Below are positions 1 to 12,129 of a DNA stretch of 64,000 bases, in pieces. How positions within the stretch are numbered: position 1 is the stretch's first letter; each line of letters starts with the position of its first letter. The stretch is from Chinchilla lanigera (Eukaryota > Chordata > Mammalia > Rodentia > Chinchillidae): contig NW_004955416.1 of the NCBI RefSeq assembly GCF_000276665.1, forward strand, positions 5,789,566 to 5,853,565, given 5' to 3'. The notes below the pieces were generated by a model. That model was not told the DNA's origin. It did not search any database and worked only from the letters and a program-made list of their open reading frames with translations. Made by a program: the position numbers and the translations under genes.

Positions 1-1188
1 TCCTGGAAAAAGTGAAGAATGGCTGGCTCCTTCTCTAAGATCTCTTCTTAGACATGTGAATAGTTCATAAATCAACCTTTGATCTTTAGAGGGCAAACTG
101 AAAAATTGCTCCTGGGAATAAGTTCCCTTTCCTTTCCTAATGAAAAGTCAAGCTATGCAAGATGAAAAATGCAAAATGCTTATGTAATTTGAATTGGACA
201 TGCAAGCTAAATTATATTTCAGCTATGTCCCAAAAGACTAAGAAACATTGTTTTTATGGAAAATTACTTATTACAGAAAAGATTTTATAGCTATATTACA
301 ATTTGTGGTAGACAGAGATCCTTCCCAAGGGAGATCTGGTTTAAGGCTGCAATAATGGACGAAACTCTGATATCGTGGCGATTTTCTAGAGTTTCAGCTT
401 TATTTCCAACATTCATAAAATTCTTTCTAATTCTACTTCCAGAAGAAAGCTAAGGGTTCTAACTACAGAGGGACAGGGAAGGACAGAGAGAGGCCTGCTC
501 GGGGAGAGTGGTAGATTTGAGCAGTTTCTATAACAATCTTTTTATGTTTGCCTGATTTCCTGTCTGACGTTTCTCTCAATTTCAATCAACTTAACAGGGC
601 CCAGACACCCTAAACCCAAGGTGGAGCCTAAACAAAATATTTTCTGTGTACATGAAGCTACCAAAATAGCCTCTAGAAGTCCTGGAACGGGCCTTCAGTG
701 AAAGACAAAGTAAACAGACACATAATGAAAGGATGGTGATGGCTGTGCTGGTGAAAAGGACAGAAAGGAGCGAACAAATTCACCTTGGTCAAGATTCAGC
801 CTCAAGGCTGGTCTTCTGTACAAAGCAGTCAGTAGATGTGAATTTCTCCTACACCCCTTTGGGTACCTGATGCACTTGACCTTGCTGGAATAAAATATAA
901 AAGAAGTAATGAGACCAGTGTACCTCTCAACATGAACACTCTGGAATTCTCATGTACAGCTGAACCCTACATAAAAGAAAATAATGGGCAGAAAATATAC
1001 AGAATTAGGCCCATTAAGAGGCGGATTTCAATTTTGGTTTCAGGATTCTGTTGACTAGCTAGTTCTTTGATATTCATATTTAAGATATTCAATTTAGAAA
1101 TTTCAAGTGCTACTCCACTTCCACTGTAAATTGTATATGCTCTTTGGAGGAAAGGATCGATTGGAGTTATGGACAAGGGAAGGACTTT
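1..1188. other. Unique non-coding sequence
   Basis: No repeat consensus, exon chain or RNA gene is recognisable here. Open frames are short and have no known domain. The sequence is AT-leaning and looks like ordinary intronic or intergenic mammalian DNA. Confidence 0.6.
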
Positions 1189-1201
1189 AGCATCATCTTT
1201 C

Positions 1202-1305
1202 TTTTTTTTTTTTTTTTTTGGTTTTTCTCCGGTACCGGGAACCGAACTCATGACCTTGCGCTTGCCAGGAAGGCGCTTTTGCCGCTGAGCTAAATCCCCA
1301 GCCCC
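1202..1305 (-). mobile_element. ID-type SINE (tRNA-derived)
   Basis: Read on the minus strand this begins ggggctggggatttagctca, carries tRNA-like A-box and B-box promoter sequence (tagctcagcgg and gagttcggttcc types), and ends in an A-rich tail seen as a T-run at the left. It is flanked by a perfect 13-bp direct repeat, agcatcatctttc, at 1189-1201 and 1306-1318. That is the target-site duplication of L1-driven retroposition. The perfect duplication suggests a fairly recent insertion. It is non-coding and depends on L1 enzymes for movement. Confidence 0.9.
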
Positions 1306-1543
1306 AGCATCATCTTTCAATGTTTTCCATGAGCTTGGCACATGATGTGAGATGATATCCTGATTTGGGGCACTCTTACCAGCTGGAACCATTACCCTAA
1401 GCCTAACAGGAGCTCAACATTGAATGTTAGATCTAGGTGAAAGCTGGATCATTTAGAGAGAAGGTAGTATCTACATGGAGAAAAGTATGTAGTATTATTT
1501 TCTATGTCTAGGAAATATTTCTGAGTATTTGGGTATGTGTGGG

Positions 1544-1562
1544 AACACACACACACACACAG
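1544..1562. repeat. (AC)n microsatellite
   Basis: About nine AC dinucleotides in a row, followed by less regular CA-rich sequence. This is a simple sequence repeat with no other function visible. Confidence 0.85.
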
Positions 1563-1884
1563 ACATGTGTATGCTGTCATGCACATGCATCCAGACAAGT
1601 AAAGCAGCCTTCCCAGGACAATCAGATGCCATGAGTGAGCCATCAGCATCTGAAGAAGGAATTCAGAGTTATGGGAATGTTAATGGCAAAATACGAATGA
1701 GAATGTGGAGGACTTGCGCTAATGCTGGTCTTCTCTACATTTGGCATCCAGATGCTTTCGCTGGGCAGTTTTGTGCTTTATAGCTTTTTCCTTTCTGTTC
1801 CTTCTGTTGAGTCATCATTTGGCTTGAGACCCTGCAATGATTTTACAAAACCCTTAGGAAAGTCAGTATAAGAATATTATACAT

Positions 1885-2030
1885 GTTATAGAATCATTAT
1901 GATATAAATATTACATAATATACATATAATATACATTATATGCATTATATACACATATTATATACATATATGCATTATATACATATTATTATATAATATA
2001 CATATAATTATACATTCTATCATAGTACAT
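1885..2030. repeat. AT-rich low-complexity block
   Basis: Irregular alternation of tatata, cattat and acatat words over about 145 bp, with many local self-complementary stretches. It could extrude hairpins. It may be a degraded (TA)n microsatellite. No gene is visible. Confidence 0.75.
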
Positions 2031-2035
2031 TATAA

Positions 2036-4990
2036 GTACATAGGGAAGCTGGAATCTGACATTATCCCTAACTCATAAACCATGCTTCTCAGAACTAACA
2101 GACTTTCCCTTTTGCTGGACGCTCTCATCTCATTTACATTGCATAGGCAATATTATGCTGAATCTTGACTCCTAAATCTCAGAAGCTTGAAATGGCAGGT
2201 TGTACGTTGTGCTCATACTAGAAGACCAGTAGTGATAGGAAAAGAACTGCTCAGTGTAGACCCTCGGAATCTTGCTTCTGGAAGCTAAACTGAACACAGA
2301 TGTTCATGATTCCAAAATAAGACAAAGAACATCTGACTTCTTGGGCAATATTTTCCCATGGATATAATGAAGGCTAGCACCATAACTCTCAGAAGCTTCT
2401 AGGTCTACAATTTTATTATTCTGTTATTTCTGTTTATAATCTCCCAGAAACTACATTAGTCTCCAATAAACACTGGAAAGATTGACAGTTATTACATCCC
2501 TGGATATACAAAATTGAAGCTCATTATAGAGCATATCCCATGGAGATTATGTAGAACTGCATCATGCAGATACTGAAAACTCCCAGTTCCAGAATAATAA
2601 ACCCCACAACTGGGAGAGAGCTAATGAGTTACTTGTGCATACAGCTGAAGAAATACACCCACCACAATTTTTCTGTGTTTGATACAGGTCAGATTATCAT
2701 TTGACCTATTATTAGAAGTGGACACCTATGTTTTGGACCACAATAATTTGATTATAGCACCATGGTAGTTACATGGATTAACTTATGTTTATTCTTTCTT
2801 TCTTCTGTTTGGCATTTCAGACATAGTAGTGCCAGGGACTGTTGCTTTTGATTCTTCTCCAAGAGTATTGATTTTTTTCTCACTACTTCAGTCTTGGTGT
2901 ACTTCTAAGCAATGAGGGATTGAATTTGATATCACTTTGGAATCAACTTTTGTACCTCTCAATCAAAGAAGTGAATAGTATTAGTGGGCTTTCTAACTTG
3001 TAATGACTTATCCACTATGGACCTTGTGCTTTTCTTGGCAAGACCTCAACAGCAGTGACACACAGGAGATTAACACCTTTCCTAGTGGCTTTCATAGGAT
3101 ATATGTGAAGACCAGTTTGCCATCTAGATGCATAGCCATTGATACAGGATAGAGGAGTCAGCGATGGATTTCTTGGGTGAGCTAAGAAAAGGAAAATGTT
3201 TGAGTAAGTATTTAAAGTGAGAAGAAATTTTTCAAGCAGAGAGATTTAAGAAGGAATACAATACACTGGCAAAGGAACAAGAGGGAGTGGATATAGGTGT
3301 TTGGAAACATATATTCCTAGCTACCGGACACATCCCTGATAAATGAACCACTTACAGGATGTTGTAAGCCCAAAGTGCCTTGTTGGTTACAAATACAGGT
3401 TTATTTGTACAGCTAATAAATATAATACTTACTAGCTTGCTATGGGTCAGACACAGAGGATGTCAAAGCTTGAAAGCATCTTGAAATCTGTTCCAGCTGA
3501 TTGTGAGACCCATTTAAATTGCAGAATACTGAAAAGAATCTGCAGTATTAAAAAAAAAATTAGAGGTACCTATTCCACATTCCTGTGGATCCTCTCTTGT
3601 GTTCCAAAGCTTCCTGGTAGCATTTTAAAGAGTTCCCTGGCATTTGGATCCCACTGGTATCATCAATATATATATTTTATTCCTTCTCTTTAGAAATGAG
3701 CAGAAATGGCCAATTCAGATGAAAGCTGTCACCCCTGCATCAGACGAAAGCTGGCAACTCCGCGGAATCCCTTCTAGGCTACTCAGTGGCTGTCACTTCT
3801 CATCACCCTGTGTTTACTGTCCACAAGTCTGCACAGTCTTCAGTCAACTGTGGCTAAGCTTTGGGACTAGAAATGGCAATTTTTCTCTGAAGAAGCCTAA
3901 TGGTGTTCTCAATTAGCTGCAGATTTCCGGAGTGTCAGGGACAACAAAAGAACATGTTATTTTCTTCCTTATTTCTTAAAGTGCCAAGCTTGAAGACTTC
4001 TCGAATAAATTTATCACTAGACTCTATGTATATCAACAGCATATGCTTTCTTCCTTCCATCCAAGAAAAGTCATATTAGGCTGACTGAAAAGTTCACTTG
4101 AGTAGAAAGCACAACCTTAGTTTTCCTATCTATAAATAGGATTTATACTTACCTTTGTAGGGCTATCATGAGTTAATTAAATTAATTAGTACAGGATTAT
4201 TTTATGAAGCATCACAATAATGAAAGAAGAAATACAGAAGTGATAAGATAGGTATAATTCTTCATGACGACTTCATTCTTCCTGTTTTATCTTCTGGTTC
4301 TGTCCCTCCTCTCTTACTCTCACAAACTTTTGCATTTTTCTCGACATATGGGCTCATTTTAATTCCAGTACCTATCAGGAATTTGAGGCTGGCGGTAACT
4401 AGTTTGCTGGTTGTTAATACTTTTCATCTCATATTCCTGCTGGACAGATACTTATGGCAATTAATACCAGAAGAAGGCAGAATCAGGGTATAGAAAGTGT
4501 CTTCAAGCAGGTGTGCACGAGACTTAGCAGCAGGGATGGGCACATGGTGGCCTGGCAAGTGAGGGCTCCAGTGAAAGCCGCAGTGGGAAAGTCTTGCCTT
4601 TGTTGACAGGCTGAGTCAGCCAGGGCCAGTCTGCTGATGGAGAGAGCTGGAGGGGAGTTTGGCTGAATCCAAAAGGGAACAGAATGCTGGGTACCACCTG
4701 CAGCTCATTCTTGGGCATTCTAATCCATCATTTCTTTTTGTGTCTGAAAGTATCTCTTGGATACAGACACTTTGGCAAGGAGGAAAGTTGGGTCTGCTTC
4801 TCCTTTCCTATATCCTCTTCCTATTTGGAAACAAATAACTCAGAGTTGGTTGACTTTCTAGCACAGCCAAATTGTTTCAAACTCCATATTTAGTCAATTT
4901 TGTAAGCAGATTCTTCCAGGAAGGTTGAAATGATTCCATAGAGGTGGCTGGGTAGTCGGGGGCTATGTGGATTGTGGACAGGGATGGCTG
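2036..4990. other. Unique non-coding sequence
   Basis: Nothing recognised with confidence. Short frames at 3442-3693 and 3644-3916 overlap each other, have no domain and no splice context, and are most likely chance. No SINE or L1 consensus was seen. Confidence 0.5.
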
Positions 4991-4999
4991 AGATGATTG

Positions 5000-5120
5000 C
5001 TTTATAGGGTGTAAACTCTAGAAAGGACCTAAGAAACTGGCTAGGCCCCTCACCTCTTTCTATAGAGGAGAACACTGAGCCCACAATGGTCAGAGACCTG
5101 CCCGAGGACTCACTTCCAGG
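5000..5120 (-). repeat. Possible MIR fragment
   Basis: The stretch tatagaggagaacactgagc followed by cagagacctgcccgagg resembles the MIR core read in reverse (cagatgaggaaactgaggc, then taacttgcccaagg). It is heavily diverged and has no boundaries I can place. Confidence 0.35.
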
Positions 5121-5544
5121 TGTTCTGCTTTTCTATTGCGTGTTAAGGAAGAGAGGGCGAATGAAAGACTGTGTCTGGGAAAGAAGGAGGGAGAAACTGA
5201 GGTAGAGTCAGTCAGCTGGGACTGGTCTCAGGAAAGGCCAGGCTGGGTAACTGGAAGTAGATCTTGCCAGGGTAAAGAGGTTGCTCAGAAATAAAGAAAC
5301 AACAGAGTGGAAGCCAAACTGGGACTTGCAGCAAACAATTCAAAACCAGGAGCTAGTGCTGGGTGGTGCGCAGGCATACTGAAAACAGCTGAGAGTGATT
5401 TAGGGTCAGCACGGTGCAAACAAGTCATCTTCAATCTAACAAAACTGGATAGGAATTATATGAAGCAAACACAAGAGCTGGATTCTTCAATGGCTTTCCA
5501 TTAAAGAGGAGCCACAATCTGACCTGGTCTGTTTTTTCCTTACT

Positions 5545-5830
5545 GACCCTTGACTCACCCAAGTGCAACCAGTCCAGGCCATTATGTCCTTCTCCAGAAT
5601 TCACTCTTTCCAGGGCTTTCCCTGGGCTTTTGGCTCTGCTTAGAACACTATTTCCTCTCCTGCCCCTCCTCTTCTCAGGTCCAACCAAATTCTACATGTC
5701 TTTCAAAGTCCAGCTCAGTCCACTGGCTCCATGAAGCCTCCTCATATGCTGATGGAAACCATTCTTCCACTTCACTGGTCTCCAGTAACCCTTTTGGCTG
5801 TGCCTGTTAAAGTAATCTGTGCCCAAGTAC
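5545..5830 (+). repeat. L2 LINE 3' remnant
   Basis: The order of segments follows the L2 3' end: a 'gcttagaacactatttcctc' counterpart of the gcctggaatgctcttcc motif, then a tccagctcagtcc portion, then gaagcctcctcatatgc. It is an ancient, inactive mammalian LINE fragment with no open frame. Confidence 0.6.
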
Positions 5831-5839
5831 TGTAGCATT

Positions 5840-6510
5840 TTCTCTTCCCCCTCTGGAAGTTGCATGAGTTATTAATTTTATATCCTACATGTACATTACC
5901 TGTGTGTCTCACAGGTAACAGGTGTTCAGAGAGTATTGCCAAAGGAATGGTCACTTAGAGGTGTACATGAGATACTGGAGTCATCAGGCTTGCCTTTAGC
6001 CAGACCCTTCCCAGGTGTGTCATGTCCCCAGATAAGGAGAAATCTAAAGAAGTTCAGGGCATTCAGAAGAGGGTCACAGAAATGATAACTCTTAAAATGG
6101 GCTAAATGAAGTCAAATTAACAAAATAAAACTTGAGATCTCTTCAGAGAAGGGAGGCCTATTCGCGGATCTTTCTCCAGGCTCACAAAGGGCTTTCACCC
6201 AGAGAATTGGAAGTGACTTCTGTTTATTCCTAACCAGAGCTAATCAGTAGGAAATTAAGCTAAAGAGAATGTTGTTGAGATCACAAGTAAGGAAAATACC
6301 GTATTTCTGAGAGAAGGTGATTAAATTCCAATTAATTACCGGCGAAATTTGTGGACTTCAGGTCTCCAAAAGACTGTTAAAAGCAGATTCATGTTTGTCA
6401 AGGCCATGTTAGTGGCTCCTTCTGGAACGAAAGCCATGGCGTGCTTTCAACAATCTCTTCTCTCAACCTTCCTGTGTCCACATTACTTGGGCACAGCGGT
6501 CAACTCCACC
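5840..6510. other. Unique non-coding sequence upstream of a CTCF-type motif
   Basis: No repeat was recognised. Moderate GC with a short tract around 6300-6350 that is AT-rich (ccaattaattacc), reminiscent of homeodomain-type sites but not diagnostic. Confidence 0.45.
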
Positions 6511-6515
6511 ATAGC

Positions 6516-6529
6516 CCAGCAGGTGGCGG
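6516..6529 (+). promoter_or_regulatory. CTCF-type binding motif
   Basis: The 14 bases ccagcaggtggcgg match every position of the degenerate CTCF core CCASYAGRKGGCRS. The motif lies in sequence I do not recognise as a SINE, so it is not simply carried by a B2-like element. CTCF binds such sites to anchor chromatin loops, and the plus orientation would matter for loop direction. Whether it is occupied cannot be seen from sequence. Confidence 0.5.
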
Positions 6530-8570
6530 CCACACACAGTGAAAGCTCATAGATACGGCCAGCTGGGGTGGTTGAGAGTCATGAAATTAGGAGCGCAGAG
6601 GAAACCAAGTTATCTGTGCAAAAGTCTCATAAATGCAGTCTATGGAGAACCCAGAAAGCCTCCATTAGATTACTTCTCACTCTCTCACTTCAAACTCAGT
6701 TTGAAAGTGCACTTCGGACTGGAAAAAACCCTGCAATCAAGTCATGGTGGCACAGTTATTACCAGAAAGTCGCAGAGCTTGTGTCAAGGGAAAAGCAGTA
6801 GTGTTCTGAGGATTCTACAGACAAAAGCATGGTGAACAATAGTTGGTCAAAAACAAAGCAAAATGAATAGTGAGCAATAGTGCAGATAACTTCGCACAGC
6901 AGTAAATCTATTAAGATACGCAGGGAATATACATGCCTGCCTTGCTCACAAGCCTCTTAGCATCATTGATTTTCCTTGTGCTGTGTTGTGGGAACTTGCT
7001 GGCTCTACTGCCACCCAACAGGCTTGGCACTGGTAACTAAACCAGAGGCTGCTTTCCTGGAGTGGGAGAGGGAGGGTCCTATCTATGAAGTGGTTGGGTC
7101 AGACAGTGCCTCCCCATAGATTAAATGTGACAACCGACCACATCAGACTCTGTCCCAGGGTCTGAGATTCATCCCATAAAGCAGTGTGCAGTTATTGCAG
7201 CCTTCTGAATAAATATGGCCCACTTTTTACTAGTCATGAGGCTGTGGGGTCTGAGAGTGTCTTAGCTTTCTGAGAAGGCTTTCTTCATATCCATCACCCT
7301 GATGACCTGAGTTCATTTTCTGTAAGCAACCTGTCAGCCAGCGTATAATAAACACCACGAGACTCCCTCACCCAGCTACTCTCGCTCAGCACAGAGAAGC
7401 CTTTTGAATTCCATTTTAATTTTGTCCTCCCTTGAAGGAATGTTGCAGATTAGAAATCCAGAGGGCTGGACCTGCAGAGGTTGCAGTTGTGTCGTGCTCA
7501 CAGGATATGGCAAACGTGAGTCCTGCAGGGAAGGAGAAATTACTGCACAATTCGGTTAGGTTTGCGTGAATATTCCTTTTGCTTTTTCTGACTTCCTATA
7601 TTATTTATAGAATAAGTTCAAGATTGGCTGTTTCATTTAGTTTCTTGGGTATGTGTTTCAGCCCCTTGCCCTTCTATAACCCTTTAGATTAGGAATCATA
7701 GCTTACCCTGAGCTTGTTTTATGATTTTACAGCAAAGGCTCACCTATTCCCAGCAAGGGACATGGTTGGCCAGAATGTCTTTCTGTAAAAGACAAAGGAT
7801 TTTTAACCTTGGGGTTGACTCAGGATGTTGACAGGCTGGAAGGTGGAAGTGAGAAGGCAGAATGCAGCCAGAGGTGGCTATCCTTCCTCTGTGTAGCCTC
7901 GGCTTTGAAAACAGTGCTTTCTTTGGGATTATTTCAGATGTCAAATGCAGCAGGGTTGACATCAATACACAGCAAGCCATGGGTTACGGCTGTCTCTAAT
8001 GACTGTGTTCCACTGTGTTTATTGTTCTGGATGTTAATATATAAAGTAAATGATAGTTTTGTAATTGACGACTGGAAATGCCCCATACTAAGGCAACTGG
8101 GTGACACATCGTTAACCACTGAAGTGAAACTGAAAACACTTGCTGGCCAGGAAATTACAACCCTGGAGACCATCTTCCTATTTGTGTATGTGGTTTGTAT
8201 GAAAGAGCACAAGCCCAGAAGCTGGCCGGCACATTATTGGCAGCTCTTGATAGTTTTGGAGTGGGGAGAGACATCACTTGGAAACTACTAGGAGCATATT
8301 AGTTCTGAAATCTCAGCTAATCAGAAGTCAAATGGAATGTGGTCCTACAGGATGTCTGAATCCAGGAGGGGGAGGTTGACTCTCTTCTTTTCTTCTTAAA
8401 AATTTTAAGTGGCTTTTCAAAAATTTCCTACAGTTTAATTGCATAGCTTATGATGGCTCAGTAACAGGGGTTTACTCAAAGCAATTTCTTAGAGTTATTT
8501 AGACTGTAGTTCTGAGCTGTGAAATGTCTTGACAAACTATCAGACCATGAGCGAGCTGGCCCTAATTGCT
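6530..8570. other. Unique non-coding sequence
   Basis: No repeat consensus was recognised. It contains the longest frame outside any repeat (7809-8291, plus, 160 residues). That frame has no recognisable domain, no Kozak-quality start, and a 92-residue frame on the other strand, so it is probably chance. Confidence 0.45.
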
Positions 8571-8574
8571 GTAG

Positions 8575-8790
8575 AAAGGTATAATAGTTTCCTACGCTTG
8601 CTGCAACAAGTTACCACAGGCTTGATGGTTCAAAACAACACAAGTTTCTTAGGTTCAGTTCTGGAGGTCAGAAGTCTGAGACGGATAAAACCAAAAAGTC
8701 ATACTGGAGATTCTTTGGGGGCTCTACTTCTTTATCTTTTTCAGTTGGTAGAGGGGGCCTAACAACTGATTTTCCTGCCTTCCTCTTCCC
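8575..8790 (+). repeat. Ancient mammalian interspersed repeat fragment
   Basis: The series tagtttcctacgcttgctgc, then caacaagttaccacagg, then ggttcaaaacaac, then cagttctggaggtcagaag follows a common mammalian repeat of the type 'gctgccataacaaagtaccacaaactgg...ttctggaggctagaag'. I recognise the consensus but will not assert its family name. It is diverged and non-coding. Confidence 0.6.
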
Positions 8791-8819
8791 ATTGTAATGA
8801 TCACTGTGATTGTATTAAG

Positions 8820-9260
8820 ACATTTAAAACTTATTTTTTAAAATGAGTATATGTTTGTGATAGTACATAATAATTACATTCATCTTGGCAAACTGGCACA
8901 TATACCTGCCACACCCTGGGAATTTTTACCTCCCAACATAGTCTCCCCTCTCTCTCCTTGCCTAGATCCCCTGCACATCTCCAGAGTCTCTCTCCCTATC
9001 TCTTAGGGGACTGATTAATAGCATTAATTTCATCTGCAGTCTTATTCTACCCAGGGTATATAACAGCATCTTCACCAGTTCTGCAGATGAGGACATGGAC
9101 ACTTCAGTCTGGTAGCATTAGGTGGGATGTACATTAAGCACCTGCTGTGGAACTGTAATCTAGGTTGGTAGATGAGGACTATTGATGGGAAAGTACAATA
9201 ATGATAAAAGCAGGTTCATATGCCCTAAAAGCATAATACTCAGATGAGTGAGGATCATAA
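8820..9260. other. Unclassified AT-rich sequence
   Basis: No consensus was identified. The text around 8880-9010 (cattcatcttggcaaactgg onward) has the flavour of an old LINE remnant but cannot be assigned. Confidence 0.35.
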
Positions 9261-9264
9261 TAGA

Positions 9265-9495
9265 TAAAAACACATGCTTTGGGCTTGAAACAGAACTGGG
9301 GCCAAATCTTAATTCTGTCACTTGCTAGATGTGGGGTTTTGGATAGAGAATTCCATGCTAATCAATTCTCTTTACTATAAAACGGAACTGATGGTGTGTA
9401 CCACCTCGGGCTGTTGAAAGATTTGAGTGAGATGATATAAATGAAATACCCAGAGTGGTGCCTGGTACTTAGTGAATGTTCAGTAGAGGTACTTA
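9265..9495 (+). repeat. MIR SINE
   Basis: It runs through the MIR consensus in order: ctgtcacttgctagatgtgg, an analogue of 'tttcctcatctgtaaaatgg' (ctttactataaaacggaac), ttgaaagatttgagtgagat, and gtgcctggtacttagtgaat. It is an ancient tRNA-derived SINE shared across mammals and is inactive. Confidence 0.8.
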
Positions 9496-9784
9496 CATGT
9501 TAGCATGTTACAAGTCAGAAAGTGTCCCCTCCATTTACCTGGGCCTTTGTGAGGAATGACAGGTCTGATGAGAGTCTATGTTTCTTCTTGAAATCAAGAC
9601 AAATACACAAGATTAAGGGTCTGTAATTTATATGACTTTTATGTATAATATGAGACAAACTTTTACAATTTATTGGCAAAAAATTGTTTACTAAATAAGT
9701 CCATCCTTAGCTGATATTATCCCCCTCAGGCTTGCAGGTCTGGCATTGTGCTGGGTGCTGGAGAAAAGTTAAACTGTGGGTTTG

Positions 9785-10147
9785 TCTTAGTTACTTTTCT
9801 CTCATTGCTGAGACAAAATACCTGACAGAAGGAAAGGTTTATCTGGCTTACAGTTTGTGGAGGTTTCAGTCCATACTCACCTGGCTCCAAGATAGAGTGG
9901 CACACGGTGGAGGGCAACTGTTCAGGGTGGTGGAAGACAGCAAAAACAGCAAGAGCACAAGGGGAGGAGTGGCAGTGACAAGTAGCCTCTTTCTCTTCCT
10001 TACGTATGCAAACTATCTGCTCCAGGGCAGGTGTAGCACTCACACCCGTAATCCCAGCGTTTGACTACGGACCAATCAAATATCTAGAAGCCTGTCACAT
10101 GACTGCATGACGATTTGGGGGGACATGCAGACACAAACCATACCAGG
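9785..10147 (+). mobile_element. URR1-like interspersed element, copy 1
   Basis: It starts near tgtcttagttacttttctct and ends near gacacaaaccatacc. In between are the signature parts aggtttatctggcttacag, gtggaggtttcagtcc, cacacccgtaatcc and cctgtcacatgactgcatg. The same parts occur in the same order at 37978-38325. The two ends are partly inverted copies (tgtcttagtta versus the complement tggtatggttt), as expected of a non-autonomous DNA transposon. The layout resembles the rodent URR1 (hAT-Charlie type), but the family name is from memory. The open frame across it is incidental. Confidence 0.6.
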
Positions 10148-10159
10148 GCTGATCTTCAG

Positions 10160-10480
10160 GTTAGTGTAGTACTCAGCCCTGCAGATGCTCTTGCTGACAT
10201 TTAAAGGAGCCTTATTGACTCGAGGCAAGAGAGACCTAAAAGGGAGATTATTTGGACTGGGGCAATAGCAGAAGGTCTCAGAACAGTTATGATTTAAATT
10301 GGGCTTTGAAGGGAGACAAAGAGTTAGAGAAGCTAGGAGAAGTAAAGAAGACATTCTAGGCAATAGGATCTGGGAGAAGTGATAGGAATAAAAACCCCAG
10401 TGCAGGGGTACTGTGTCTGTGGGACCAGGCAGAGGTTCCAGGCAGATGAGTTGTGGAGCAGGAATCTGCAAGATGGAATG
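10160..10480 (-). repeat. Ancient repeat ('gtgccaggcactgttctag' family), internal part
   Basis: Words such as aggtctcagaacag, tgggctttgaaggg, gaagacattctaggcaatag and ggaccaggcagaggttccagg resemble the internal part of a long, GC-moderate mammalian repeat whose other portions occur near 25.8, 58.0, 59.4 and 60.1 kb. Orientation and family are uncertain. Confidence 0.35.
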
Positions 10481-10489
10481 GGACTAAAG

Positions 10490-10955
10490 AGGACCACTGT
10501 CACCATGACTGGATTTCAGCTTCCCTGTCTTATTCAGTTTGTATGTTGTATATTGGTTGCTCAATACCATTAATTTTTATTGACCCTGATATAAGATCTT
10601 AGGACCTAGTTCCCTGCAAAGTGAGGGGCTACAGAAAAACCAAGGTGAAACATACAAAGTCATCTTCAGACCATGCCAGTAGTGGATAAGATTTTCTAGA
10701 ATTAGAAAATACTACAATTAAAGATCAATTAGGACACCATTGTCAGCGTTCAGGAAAAGAAATGAAGGCATGAGCATAGTGGAGATGGACAGGAATACTT
10801 GGCAAGACTAAATGGAAAGCTCAGATGTATTACAGTAAAACTCAGAGATGATGTGGCTGTATCTGCAGGGCCCACACACAGCAGGCTTAGCTTCTGCATG
10901 GAACAACTGCATCAATTCCTGATGTCCAAGAACAAATAGGATGGCCAAAACCTAA
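10490..10955. other. Unique non-coding sequence
   Basis: No consensus, frame or RNA structure was recognised. Confidence 0.45.
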
Positions 10956-10959
10956 AGGT

Positions 10960-11410
10960 GAGTGTATAGGCTATCTATTACTACATAACAAGCCAACCCA
11001 TAAATTAATGACTTAACATACCCATTTATTTAGCTTATAAATATGCAGGTTGGGAATCTGGGCTAGATATTCTTTTTGTTGTTAGCTATGTTCCTCCATA
11101 TGTCCATGGTCAGTTGCCAGGTTGTCTGGGGTACTGGTCTGGGATGCCTTAATTGGCTATTCCAGTGTTCTACCTAGCCTCTCATTATCCACCAGCTTAG
11201 CCTGGGGTTATTTTCATGATGGGGACAAGGTTTCAAGAGTCGCAGCTGAAACATGCAGGTTCTTTGAAGCCTAGATTTAGAATTGGAATAACAACATGTT
11301 CACTTCATTCTATCTGACAAACCAAGTAACACTGCTAACCCTCAATTCAAATACTAGAAAGATAGACCCCACCTCCTAATGGCAAGAGCTAGAAAGCTGC
11401 ATTGTGAAAG
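10960..11410 (+). repeat. Ancient mammalian interspersed repeat fragment
   Basis: The order ctatctattactacataaca, caagccaacccataaattaatgactta, tttagctt, and later caccagcttagcctgggg and agaccccacctcctaatgg follows a familiar mammalian repeat beginning 'tatgtaacaaaccaccccaaaac.tagtggctta'. The family name is not asserted. It is strongly diverged. Confidence 0.5.
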
Positions 11411-11414
11411 ATGT

Positions 11415-12125
11415 GTTAACGGAAGTCATTTTTGTATTAATTTGTAATGGATTGCATAAAATGTTTGGGATGCTTTGCTTTGAAATCTATCTGCTTATCT
11501 TTCTACCTACCAATCTATATCTATTTCTGTAGTCACATTCATATCAAATTCCATAGTAACTACATGGTTCAGTGTGCAAATTTTAGTTTGTTTTCATTAC
11601 ATCTGTGTCAAAGAGTTCTGTGGCTTCTCATGGAGAGTATATCAAATGGTTACTGATGGGAACTGGGTGTCACAGGCCTGTCTCAGGGATAAATTTCATA
11701 TAGCTGCATGTAATCTTTTCACTGAATTTCTGATATCCGTCTTTGGGTTCTTTTAATTCTTCCATTGGCTGTCACAAAGAAGTAGAAACATAAAAGCCAT
11801 TTACTTTTAAATTTATTGTTATTTTAAAAATTATATTTATTTCTTATTTTATGGAATAAAAGTAGAATGCTCAGCATTGGTTACAAATTTGGTTAACTTT
11901 TCACCATAATCCACAGTAAAAATAGGATAGCAGGAAAAACAAGCAAGCAAATAACAAAAACAAGCTGCCTGAGCTGTCATCTCTGATTGGAAAAATGCAT
12001 CCTGCATTTCTCTGAGTTGCTTTAGAGAAAATGCCTTCTTTTTGGGTTTCCCTGTCTGCTTAAGATTGTGGCACATCTTGGCCCAGGGCATTTCCATTGA
12101 CTGATGTGATGTTCCCTCGGATGCT
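11415..12125. other. Unique AT-rich non-coding sequence
   Basis: Nothing recognisable. T-rich runs around 11805-11850 may be the decayed tail of the minus-strand L1 that begins just downstream. Confidence 0.4.
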
Positions 12126-12129
12126 CTCT

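Noticed and set aside
967..1392. 141-residue minus frame with a lysine run
   Set aside because: The poly-lysine is the translated T-run of the ID SINE at 1202-1305; the frame is chance.
1449..1783. Frames on both strands with repeated Thr/His or Cys/Val
   Set aside because: Produced by the (AC)n microsatellite.
4070..4110. attaggctgactgaaaagtt looked like a mariner terminal repeat
   Set aside because: No matching inverted copy, no TA duplication and no body sequence nearby.
9732..10064. 110- and 105-residue frames on both strands near 9.7-10.1 kb
   Set aside because: Both lie across the URR1-like element; similar incidental frames occur in the second copy at 37979-38298.
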